Source: Blautia sp. AF19-10LB | GTDB lineage: Bacteria; Bacillota; Clostridia; Lachnospirales; Lachnospiraceae | Assembly: GCF_003461245.1 (NCBI RefSeq) | Contig: NZ_QTWS01000032.1 | Location: forward strand, 222 to 43,179 | Direction of reading: 5' to 3' | DNA: 42,958 nucleotides | Shown: positions 17,206-24,214 of the stretch, piece after piece | Position numbering within the stretch: the stretch's first letter is position 1 | Layout: each line of letters starts with the position of its first letter | Position numbers and translations under genes: made by a program | Notes under the pieces: model-generated | Told to the model about the DNA's origin: nothing | Databases searched by the model: none | Seen by the model: only the letters and a program-made list of their open reading frames with translations

Positions 17206-18939
17206 ATGACATTTAAAGAAAAATTACAGCATAAATATGCCCTCTCCGAGCAGGGCGCGAAGGATATGATCCATGCGTTTATAAGCGCAACGATATCCAA
17301 TATTGTGCTGATGTTTCCAGTTGGAATGCTGTATCTGCTTGTCAAAAATTACATGGAAGGAACACTGGAAGGCAAGGGAATCCTGTTCGCGGCAGGCTGT
17401 CTGATCTGCCTGGCCCTGATCGGAGTTACAACTTATATCCAGTATAATGCGACCTTCTTAAGTACTTATGTAGAGAGCGGTGTGCGCCGTATCACACTGG
17501 CAGAAAAACTCCGCAAGATCCCGCTTTCATTCTTCGGAAAGAAGGATCTTTCTGACCTGACAAGTACGATCATGGCGGACTGTGCGACGCTGGAAACTGC
17601 TTCTTCACACTGGATCCCGGAGCTGGTTGGAGCGTGTATTTCGACTGCCCTGGTAGCTGTTAGCCTGTTCTTTTTTGACTGGAGAATGGCGATCGCAGCA
17701 CTGTGGGTACTGCCGGTATCTTTCCTGATCGTAGGGTGTTCCGGCAACGTACAGAAACGTGCAGCAGGCCGTCAGATGGATCTCAAAATGGCATGCGCGG
17801 ACGGTATTCAGGAATGCCTGGAGACAGTCCGTGATCTTCGCGCAAACAACGCGCTGGCAGAATACATCAAAGGCCTGGACAGCAAGATCAGAGCTGTTGA
17901 AAAGCATGCGATCGTGACGGAACTGACAACGGCAGTGTTCGTGGCAAGTGCACAGATGATCCTCAAATTCGGTATTGCAACGACTGCGTTAGTGGGAAGT
18001 GTCCTTCTGGCAGAGGGAAAGATCGATGTGCTGACGTTCTTCATGTTTCTGCTTCTTGTATCCAGATTATATGATCCGCTGCAGATTTCTCTGCAGAATC
18101 TTGCTGCGATCATATCTGCAGATGTCCAGTGCAAACGTATGGATGAGATCCTGTCTCATGATATTCAGACAGGAAGTGAGAAACTTACAAATCAGGGATA
18201 TGATATTGAATTTACCAATGTTGGATTTGCGTATAATGACAGAGAAGATGTCTTAAAGGATGTTACTTTTACCGCAAAGCAGGGTGAAGTAACAGCACTG
18301 ATCGGACCATCCGGCGGTGGTAAAACAACTGTTTCCAGACTGGCATCCCGCTTCTGGGATATCAACAAAGGAAGCATTAAAGTTGGCAGTATGGATATCG
18401 GAAAGATCAATCCGGAAACGCTGATGTCACTGTATTCAATTGTATTCCAGGATGTTACACTGTTCAATAATACGATCATGGAAAACATCCGTATCGGCCG
18501 CCAGGATGCCACAGATGAAGAAGTCATTGCGGCGGCAAAACTGGCTCACTGCGATAAATTTGCGGAGAAACTTCCGGATGGATGGAACACCATGATCGGT
18601 GAAAATGGATCCGAACTTTCCGGTGGTGAGAGGCAGAGGATATCCATTGCCAGAGCCTTCCTCAAAGATGCACCGATCATTCTTCTGGATGAAGCGACGG
18701 CATCTCTTGATGTAGATAATGAAACAATGATCCAGGAGTCACTGTCCCGCCTGATCCGGAACAAAACAGTCATGATCATCGCACACAGAATGCGAACCGT
18801 CGCGGACTCTGACAAGATCGTAGTCCTCAAGGACGGCGTCGTAGCCGAGCAGGGCAGCCCGGCAGAACTTTCCAGGAAGAATGGAATCTATCAGCATATG
18901 ATGGAGACACAGATGCAGGCCGCAGGGTGGAAATTATAG
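17206..18939 (+). CDS. ABC exporter subunit 2 (half transporter)
   Basis: The 577-residue protein has a six-helix membrane domain (two hydrophobic pairs near 25-80 and 125-185) and an ATPase domain with GPSGGGKTT, signature LSGGERQRIS and Walker B ILLDEATASLDVDNE. The signature and Walker B are fully canonical, whereas those of subunit 1 deviate slightly, as in heterodimeric exporters. ATG 17206 starts one base after the stop of subunit 1, with AAGGTAGG upstream; the GTG at 17197 would overlap the preceding gene without better spacing. The two genes are surely translated from one mRNA. Confidence 0.93.
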   Translation: MTFKEKLQHKYALSEQGAKDMIHAFISATISNIVLMFPVGMLYLLVKNYMEGTLEGKGILFAAGCLICLALIGVTTYIQYNATFLSTYVESGVRRITLAEKLRKIPLSFFGKKDLSDLTSTIMADCATLETASSHWIPELVGACISTALVAVSLFFFDWRMAIAALWVLPVSFLIVGCSGNVQKRAAGRQMDLKMACADGIQECLETVRDLRANNALAEYIKGLDSKIRAVEKHAIVTELTTAVFVASAQMILKFGIATTALVGSVLLAEGKIDVLTFFMFLLLVSRLYDPLQISLQNLAAIISADVQCKRMDEILSHDIQTGSEKLTNQGYDIEFTNVGFAYNDREDVLKDVTFTAKQGEVTALIGPSGGGKTTVSRLASRFWDINKGSIKVGSMDIGKINPETLMSLYSIVFQDVTLFNNTIMENIRIGRQDATDEEVIAAAKLAHCDKFAEKLPDGWNTMIGENGSELSGGERQRISIARAFLKDAPIILLDEATASLDVDNETMIQESLSRLIRNKTVMIIAHRMRTVADSDKIVVLKDGVVAEQGSPAELSRKNGIYQHMMETQMQAAGWKL

Positions 18940-18944
18940 AAAAT

Positions 18945-20132
18945 TTATTTTGATTTTTCTTCCAGAAAATCATACGCGAACTGTGCGTACATTGCGGCTC
19001 CGCGTTTGAGGACGGATTCATCCACAGTGTAGTGGTCGTTGTGGTTTTTTGCGGTGAAACCAAGTTCTTTATTCTGGCTTCCGACGAGACCGAAAACGGC
19101 GGGAACTTTCTCCATAAAGTAGGCGAAATCTTCGCTGATCATCATCTTCGGGAAGGGTTTCAGAGCGTCCGGATCGTACATTTTGGTGGCGGCGTTTCTT
19201 GCGATCTGGACGAGATCTTCGTGGTCATTGATGATCGGAGCTGGAAAATATTCAAAGGTAAGAGTGGCCTTTGCTCCCATAGAATCGGCTGTGTTTTCGA
19301 CGATCTTGCGGAGCAGAGGCTCTGTTTTTTTACGCATTTCCGGGGAGTGGGTGCGGGTGGTTCCCTCCATAATAACTTTGTCAGCGAGGATGTTAAAACG
19401 CTGGCCGCCGGTGATCTTGCCGACGGTGACGACAAGCGGATTCAGTGGGTCGTTCATGCGGGAGACGATAGCCTGGATCTCTGTGATGATATGAGCCGCA
19501 GTCAGGATCGCATCAACCCCCTGATGTGGAGTAGAGCCGTGAGCAGAAATCCCTTCTACTTCAATGCGGAAATTATCGCAGCTTGCCATGCGCGGACCAG
19601 TCTCAAAATTCATATAAGGCGCATCGAGATCGCCCCAGATATGTGTCCCGTAAATGGCATCTACATCGTCCAGAAAACCATGTTTTACATAGTATTCTGC
19701 ACCGTGACAGGACTCTTCCGCAGCCTGAAAAATGATCTTTATATTGCCTTTTAAGTTCTCCTTTTGGGACATCAGCATGCGAATCCCGCCAAGGAGCATT
19801 GCGATATGGCAGTCATGTCCGCAGGCATGCATGACACCTGGATTCTGGCTGCAGAAAGGCAGGGCTGTGTGTTCTTCGATGGGAAGGGCATCGATATCTG
19901 CACGGAGCGCGACCGTCTTACTGTCAGGTGTACTTTTTCCACCCTCGATCATTGCCCAGAGACCGTTGTAATCCGGGTAAAAATGTGGTGTAAGACCCAT
20001 TTCTTCCAGGCGTTTTCCAATCGCCTGAGTCGTATTTTTTTCTTCAAAAGAAAGCTCTGGATGTGCATGAAAATAGCGGCGCTGTTCAATGATCCAGGTC
20101 TCATTTTGTTCTGCCATATCTTTAAAATTCAT
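18945..20132 (-). CDS. M20 family amidohydrolase (N-acyl amino acid hydrolase type)
   Basis: The 395-residue metallopeptidase has the M20D hallmarks: RRYFHAHPELSFEE, the metal motif HACGHDCH, the catalytic AAEESCHGAEY, the dimerisation-domain ISAHGSTPHQGVDAI and the late SEDFAYF motif. Such enzymes remove acyl or aminoacyl groups from amino acids or diaminopimelate; the exact substrate is open. ATG 20132 is preceded by GAAAGGA at eight bases, whereas an in-frame TTG two codons upstream is less likely. It begins two bases after the stop of the Crp/Fnr gene, so the pair is one operon. Its stop lies five bases from that of the convergent exporter gene, with no terminator hairpin between them. 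Confidence 0.93.
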   Translation of the reverse strand: MNFKDMAEQNETWIIEQRRYFHAHPELSFEEKNTTQAIGKRLEEMGLTPHFYPDYNGLWAMIEGGKSTPDSKTVALRADIDALPIEEHTALPFCSQNPGVMHACGHDCHIAMLLGGIRMLMSQKENLKGNIKIIFQAAEESCHGAEYYVKHGFLDDVDAIYGTHIWGDLDAPYMNFETGPRMASCDNFRIEVEGISAHGSTPHQGVDAILTAAHIITEIQAIVSRMNDPLNPLVVTVGKITGGQRFNILADKVIMEGTTRTHSPEMRKKTEPLLRKIVENTADSMGAKATLTFEYFPAPIINDHEDLVQIARNAATKMYDPDALKPFPKMMISEDFAYFMEKVPAVFGLVGSQNKELGFTAKNHNDHYTVDESVLKRGAAMYAQFAYDFLEEKSK

Positions 20133-20134
20133 AG

Positions 20135-20809
20135 TCAAAATCCTTTCGTAAAAGTATGATGCAAGGTAAAAATATTCTTATGATAATCAATCAGACCATC
20201 GCTTTTCATCCTGCTAAGTTCCTTGGAAAGAGCACTCCGGTCGAGGCTCAGATAGTCGGCAAGCTGCTGACGATTGAGTGGGATTTCGATGCAGTTACTG
20301 CCCTGAAGTTCTGCCTGATAGGAGAGATAAGAGAACAGTCTTCCACGGATCTTTTTGGATGAGGTGTGCAGGATCCGGCGGGAGAGAGTGAGGTTTTTGC
20401 GGGCACTGATGATGACAAGATTCTGGATCAGGCGTGTGTAATTTCCCTTTCCGCTGGAGGCAAGACGGAAGATTTCCGGGACATTTACAAACAAAATTTC
20501 CGTATCTTCCGTGGCGATCACGTCCACCATCATCGGCTCTCCAGGCACACAGGCATAAGCCTCGGCAAAAACTTCTCCGGGTTTGACCAGCCCCAGGATA
20601 CTGGTATTTCCCCAGATATCATTATTCTCGATCTGGGCAGTACCAGACAGCACGATCCCAATATTCGACACCGGTTTCCCGGCAGTATAAACCGCCGAAT
20701 CCCGAACAAACCTCCGGGTAGAAGCCCGAAGCCCACGTAAGAGCTCCTCTGTTTCGGAAGGCGTATATCCGCGAAATAAAGAAGTCTGGGAGATGAGAGA
20801 GAAATCCAT
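20135..20809 (-). CDS. Crp/Fnr family regulator coupled to the amidohydrolase
   Basis: The 224-residue protein has an effector-binding barrel (about 20-115, with GTAQIENND and LVKPGEVFAEAYACVPG) and a Crp-type winged helix with NRQQLADYLSLDRSALSKEL. No cysteine cluster for an FNR-type iron-sulfur centre is present. It probably controls its own operon and perhaps amino-acid or redox genes elsewhere. The ATG is preceded by GGAGTGA. It shares the LAxYLSxDRSAxxxEL recognition pattern with the other Crp/Fnr protein in this window, so both may bind related sites. Confidence 0.9.
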   Translation of the reverse strand: MDFSLISQTSLFRGYTPSETEELLRGLRASTRRFVRDSAVYTAGKPVSNIGIVLSGTAQIENNDIWGNTSILGLVKPGEVFAEAYACVPGEPMMVDVIATEDTEILFVNVPEIFRLASSGKGNYTRLIQNLVIISARKNLTLSRRILHTSSKKIRGRLFSYLSYQAELQGSNCIEIPLNRQQLADYLSLDRSALSKELSRMKSDGLIDYHKNIFTLHHTFTKGF

Positions 20810-20840
20810 AAACAGTCACTCCTGAAATTTATTTGTTTTA

Positions 20841-20869
20841 ATTGTAAGCATATTCTGGCAACAGGTCAA
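20841..20869 (-). promoter_or_regulatory. Sigma-A promoter of the Crp/Fnr-amidohydrolase operon
   Basis: On the minus strand TTGACC (20869-20864) and TACAAT (20846-20841) are separated by 17 bases. The start point would lie about 25 bases before the ATG. Confidence 0.8.
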
Positions 20870-20955
20870 GGAATGATTCTGCAAAACATTTTAATCCATG
20901 GGTTCTGCAGAAAAGTTGTAGATATTTTTAATTCCGTTGTCATAACCATGGAATT

Positions 20956-21039
20956 TTCCTCCTCATTCCAGTATCCTGTACTCAACAGGTGAGAACACCT
21001 GCGATACCGAGTCAGAGATACAGACAAAATGAGGAGGAA
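20956..21039 (+). promoter_or_regulatory. RBS-sequestering RNA leader of the ferredoxin gene
   Basis: TTCCTCCTCATT (20956-20967) is the exact complement of AATGAGGAGGAA (21028-21039), which contains the RBS of the next gene. Inside, GTATC (20971-20975) pairs with GATAC (21003-21007) and CAGGTG (20986-20991) with CACCTG (20996-21001) around the tetraloop AGAA. In this fold the ribosome cannot bind, so translation needs something to open the 12-bp stem. It matches no riboswitch class that I can recognise by eye. Confidence 0.7.
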
Positions 21040-21046
21040 TTTTTTT

Positions 21047-21661
21047 ATGATCAGAAGGATCATTCAGATAGATGAAGAAAAATGCAACGGATGCGGAGCG
21101 TGTGCGGCGGCTTGCCATGAGAGCGCGATTGGCATGGTTGACGGAAAGGCGAAGCTCCTTCGCGATGACTACTGTGACGGCCTGGGCGACTGCCTCCCGG
21201 CATGTCCGACCGGCGCGATCACATTTGTGGAGAGAGAAGCAGCGGCGTATGACGAAGCAGCCGTTCTCGCGAACCAGAAAAAAGCTACAAAATCACAATC
21301 CCAGCTCCAGCAGTGGCCGGTACAGATCAAACTTGTTCCGACAAATGCACCGTATTTCGACGGCGCGAAACTCCTGATCGCGGCAGACTGCACCGCTTAC
21401 GCCTACGCAAACTTCCACGAAGATTTTATCAAAGGCAGGATCGTCCTGGTAGGCTGTCCGAAGCTGGATGCCGCAGACTACAGTGAAAAACTTGAAGAGA
21501 TCATCCGAAACAACAATATCGCCAGCGTAACCATTGTCCGCATGGAAGTTCCATGCTGCGGTGGTCTGGAAATGGCAGCCAAAAAAGCCCTCCAGAACAG
21601 TGGCAAATTCATCCCATGGCAGGTAACCACCATCTCCGTGGATGGAAAGCTCCTCGACTGA
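21047..21661 (+). CDS. Ferredoxin-like 4Fe-4S protein with a C-terminal extension
   Basis: The 204-residue protein starts with a two-cluster ferredoxin domain: CNGCGACAAAC at about residues 12-22 and CDGLGDCLPACP at about 46-57, the second with a wider C-x4-C spacing. After a linker rich in Lys and Gln, a second domain has cysteines in LIAADCTAYAY, LVGCPKLD and PCCGG, which resemble metal or cluster sites of hydrogenase/CO-dehydrogenase accessory proteins. It is a soluble electron carrier or sensor; the partner is unknown. ATG 21047 has GAGGAGG eight bases upstream; that RBS is buried in the leader hairpin. The cupin fragment overlaps its end. Confidence 0.85.
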   Translation: MIRRIIQIDEEKCNGCGACAAACHESAIGMVDGKAKLLRDDYCDGLGDCLPACPTGAITFVEREAAAYDEAAVLANQKKATKSQSQLQQWPVQIKLVPTNAPYFDGAKLLIAADCTAYAYANFHEDFIKGRIVLVGCPKLDAADYSEKLEEIIRNNNIASVTIVRMEVPCCGGLEMAAKKALQNSGKFIPWQVTTISVDGKLLD

Positions 21662-21689
21662 TTTTTTATTCATAAAAATAAGAAGGAAC

Positions 21690-21890
21690 ATTGGACAAAT
21701 CGGCACACACGATTCCACAGGTGATGCCATGGTAACTGTTCTCGAAGGAGTCGGCGAATTCACCGTAGGCGGTGTAAAATACCAGTGCAAAGCAGGCGAA
21801 GCAATCGTAATGCCAGCCAGGATCCCACACGCAGTATATGCAGTGGAGGCATTCAAAATGCTCCTGACCGTAGTTTTTCCACAGAAATAA
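21690..21890 (+). pseudogene. C-terminal half of a small cupin protein
   Basis: The frame encodes THDSTGDAMVTVLEG, GEFTVGGVKY and MPARIPHAVYAVEAFKMLL, the second half of a one-domain clostridial cupin of about 100-110 residues. The N-terminal 30-40 residues with the first beta strands are missing. The only in-frame ATG (21642) lies inside the ferredoxin gene without an RBS, so the gene was truncated, probably by a deletion that joined it to the ferredoxin 3' end. It may still be translated weakly, but a stable fold is unlikely. Confidence 0.65.
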
Positions 21891-21903
21891 GATTCACAAC
21901 TTA

Positions 21904-21934
21904 CCGGCAGACCGCAAATCTGCCGGCTTTTTTT
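21904..21934 (+). terminator. Rho-independent terminator after the cupin remnant
   Basis: CCGGCAGA (21904-21911) pairs perfectly with TCTGCCGG (21919-21926), followed by CTTTTTTT. Confidence 0.9.
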
Positions 21935-22046
21935 CTGCAAAGGCTTGTTCATGAGAGCTGATAGAACATTATCCCGACTACCGCGTGACAAAAACGGTCT
22001 GACATGCACAAATGTTGGATAAAAGGTATAAATAGTGACAAACTCA

Positions 22047-22075
22047 TTGAAAATTTTGAAGAAATTTCGTATAAT
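22047..22075 (+). promoter_or_regulatory. Sigma-A promoter of the ParA-like gene
   Basis: TTGAAA (22047-22052) and TATAAT (22070-22075) are separated by 17 bases; the gene starts 58 bases further on. Confidence 0.8.
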
Positions 22076-22132
22076 ATGACATAGATAAATTTACAAAAAT
22101 ACCCAAAACGATAAACAGGGGAGGAAAATCCC

Positions 22133-22924
22133 ATGGCAAAGACAATAACTATCTGTTTTACCAACAACAAAGGCGGCAGCGGCAAATCCACGACCTGCTC
22201 AAACCTCGGCGCAGCCATGTCACGCGCCGGAAAGAAAGTTCTGCTGGTTGACGGTGACATGCAGCTGAATCTTTCACTGGCAGTTTTTCCAGAGGACTGG
22301 GTTCTGGAGCACGCCCAGGGAGAGAAGAATCTCTACCATGCAATTGGTAAACAGGAAGACCTGACAGACTACATCGTACACACACCGTACGAAAGTCTTG
22401 ATCTGATTCCGTCATCTACGCTGATGAGTTCCATCGAGTACGAACTTTTTACCAAATGGCAGCGAGAATTTATCCTGAAGAAATGTATCCAGAAAATCAA
22501 GGATTCAGGCGTTTACGATTATATTCTCATCGATGCACCGCCAACCCTCGGCGGATGGGTCATGAACATTCTGTGTGCATCCGATAAGGTAATCATTCCT
22601 GTAGAGGCAAGCCCCTGGGGAATGTTCGGACTTGCAAATATGTTTGAATTTCTGGGCGAAGTTAAGCAGATCGCACCAGATCTCGAAGTTGCGGGTATCG
22701 CAGTGACCAAAGTCGACACTCGCAAGAATTATTTTAAACAAACCATGGAAACTTTGCATCAGCTGGACAATATTCATGTATTTGACAACCTGATCCGCGT
22801 TGACAGTACCATTGAATGGTCTCAGGACAACAGCATTCCGGTTGTAGAATACAAGAAATCCAGCAGAAGCGCGAAGGAATATACAGAATTAGCCAGGGAG
22901 GTAATGGATTATGTCAGTAGGTAA
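22133..22924 (+). CDS. ParA/MinD-type ATPase
   Basis: The 263-residue protein has the deviant Walker A NNKGGSGKSTTCSNLG with signature Lys13 and P-loop Lys18, the A' motif LLVDGDMQLN and the Walker B region YDYILIDAPPTLGG. These define the ParA/Soj group of dimerising ATPases that bind DNA in the ATP state and position cargo on the nucleoid. No ParB gene is near; instead the last 14 bases overlap a gene for a lysine-rich protein that probably is its partner. No N-terminal HTH is present, which fits the chromosomal or orphan ParA type. GGGAGG precedes the ATG. Confidence 0.93.
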   Translation: MAKTITICFTNNKGGSGKSTTCSNLGAAMSRAGKKVLLVDGDMQLNLSLAVFPEDWVLEHAQGEKNLYHAIGKQEDLTDYIVHTPYESLDLIPSSTLMSSIEYELFTKWQREFILKKCIQKIKDSGVYDYILIDAPPTLGGWVMNILCASDKVIIPVEASPWGMFGLANMFEFLGEVKQIAPDLEVAGIAVTKVDTRKNYFKQTMETLHQLDNIHVFDNLIRVDSTIEWSQDNSIPVVEYKKSSRSAKEYTELAREVMDYVSR

Positions 22925-23288
22925 GGACAGCATTCTGCGCGCTGCAAACGCAGAAGCCAAAAACACAGAAACAAAAGCAGAACCAGTAAAACCAGCAGAA
23001 GAAGCAAAAGCTCCGGCAGAAGTCAAAGAAGCACCAAAGGCAGAAGCTAAAGAACCGGCAGCCAAAAAAACTCCTGCCAGAAAACCGAGAGCAACAAAGG
23101 CAAAAGCCACAACAGCCAAGAAAGCAGCACCAAAGAAAACCACAACCCGCAAAAAATCCGTAAAAACTTCCGTTCTCACACCAGAGAATTCAGAAGAACT
23201 TCAGAAAGCTTTTGTCAAGGACAAAACACCGGAAGAAGTACAGGGTTCTGTTCAGGTAAATGAAGAACTTCCGGTTTATCTTCTGTAA
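22911..23288 (+). CDS. Histone-H1-like Lys/Ala/Pro-rich partner of the ParA-like ATPase
   Basis: The 125-residue protein has three parts. Residues 1-18 (MSVGKDSILRAANAEAKN) look structured and could be a ParA-contacting peptide, as the short basic N-termini of ParB-type partners activate ParA. Residues about 19-87 are low-complexity, first E/K/A/P-rich and then strongly basic with PARKPRATKAK and KKTTTRKKSVK, like bacterial H1-type DNA-binding tails. Residues 88-125 are acidic to neutral and end in ELPVYLL. It begins inside the ParA-like gene with GGGAGG nine bases before the ATG, so the two are translationally coupled. No named family was recognised; the roles are inference. Confidence 0.8.
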   Translation: MSVGKDSILRAANAEAKNTETKAEPVKPAEEAKAPAEVKEAPKAEAKEPAAKKTPARKPRATKAKATTAKKAAPKKTTTRKKSVKTSVLTPENSEELQKAFVKDKTPEEVQGSVQVNEELPVYLL

Positions 23289-23333
23289 TCTCATGTGAAG
23301 ATATCGAAAAGGGCTAAATAGCTAAATAAAACG

Positions 23334-23384
23334 AAATCAGGTTTCCACACGACAGATAACATCGTGCGAAAACCTGATTTTTTA
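23334..23384. terminator. Bidirectional terminator
   Basis: AAATCAGGTTT (23334-23344) pairs with AAACCTGATTT (23370-23380), with CACGA/TCGTG as an inner stem. T residues follow on the plus strand and A residues precede on the left, so it can serve both convergent genes. Confidence 0.85.
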
Positions 23385-23395
23385 TTGGAATTTTA

Positions 23396-23887
23396 TTACA
23401 TTTCAGATGCAGTCTGGTGCGCACCTTCTTTCTCAGGGAAAATATGTCTGAAGATGAAGCGTACAAGCGGCCCTACATAAATGAGCTGCAGGAAAAATGC
23501 TGCCGGGAAATTCATGGCAGTAGTTTCAATCCATACAGCGATGAACTGACTTCCGGCATTTTTGAAAAGAAGTGTTGCGGCAAAACTCATCAGTGGGCAC
23601 ATCAGAGCGATAGATGCAACAGAGATCGCAAGGATCATGCTGAACGGATGACAGTTTCTGAAATCGACCATACGTGATGCACAGGCAAAAGCCAGCTTGG
23701 ACACGATAAAGAAATCAAGAACAAACGCGATCGGTCCCATGATGATCAGTTCATGAAATGCGGAAAGAAATATAGAATTTGTCATCTCACCTACATTGAG
23801 TCTGATATTATAACAGATCATGCTGTAGACCATAAAAAATACCATAATAACTGTAAAAACTACTTCCTGAAACTTGTTTTTAGGCAT
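23396..23887 (-). CDS. DUF2798 family membrane protein
   Basis: The 163-residue protein begins with MPKNKFQEVVFTVIMVFFM, the characteristic DUF2798 opening, and has four transmembrane helices: about 8-25, 45-65, 84-105 and 118-138. The family has no established function. The MCPLMSFAA segment in helix three is typical of it. The ATG is preceded by AAGGAGG on the minus strand. It is monocistronic, with its own promoter and a shared terminator. Confidence 0.88.
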   Translation of the reverse strand: MPKNKFQEVVFTVIMVFFMVYSMICYNIRLNVGEMTNSIFLSAFHELIIMGPIAFVLDFFIVSKLAFACASRMVDFRNCHPFSMILAISVASIALMCPLMSFAATLLFKNAGSQFIAVWIETTAMNFPAAFFLQLIYVGPLVRFIFRHIFPEKEGAHQTASEM

Positions 23888-23999
23888 AAAAAAATCCTCC
23901 TTGAATAAATAAATTAAGATACAAGAGCATGTGTTGTTCGTTAATCATTCAGGGAGAATGTGCGTTTCCAATTAGACCATATTCAATTGACAGTTGCGA

Positions 24000-24028
24000 A
24001 TTATACTATATACGAAGAAGAAATGCAA
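24000..24028 (-). promoter_or_regulatory. Sigma-A promoter of the DUF2798 gene
   Basis: Read on the minus strand, TTGCAT (24028-24023) and TATAAT (24005-24000) are 17 bases apart. Confidence 0.7.
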
Positions 24029-24103
24029 GAGAAAAATTGAATTTTTCAAAGTTAATTTAAAATCTGCACTTAGAAAATAAGCAAAAATTAATATTCACGA
24101 AAC

Positions 24104-24132
24104 TTTACAGAGAAAGAAGCATGTGATAAAAT
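24104..24132 (+). promoter_or_regulatory. Sigma-A promoter of the large Big_2 protein gene
   Basis: TTTACA (24104-24109) and TAAAAT (24127-24132) are 17 bases apart, giving an 80-base leader. Confidence 0.7.
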
Positions 24133-24214
24133 GACCTCAATAGTGGAGGATTTTACCATACGATAAAGTAGAAACTATTTACAGATGTTTTTAATAAGAA
24201 GAAGAGGGATAAAA

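Larger units (their letters stand above)
23888..24214. other. Intergenic region with divergent promoters
   Basis: This AT-rich region separates the DUF2798 gene (minus) from the large Big_2 gene (plus). It holds one sigma-A-like promoter in each direction, listed separately. A TTGACA at 23987-23992 has no -10 at a usable distance. No small gene is supportable. Confidence 0.6.

Noticed and set aside
19032..19754. A 240-codon plus-strand frame opposite the M20 amidohydrolase gene
   Set aside because: The minus strand has all the M20 motifs and an RBS; this frame has no family match and no RBS.
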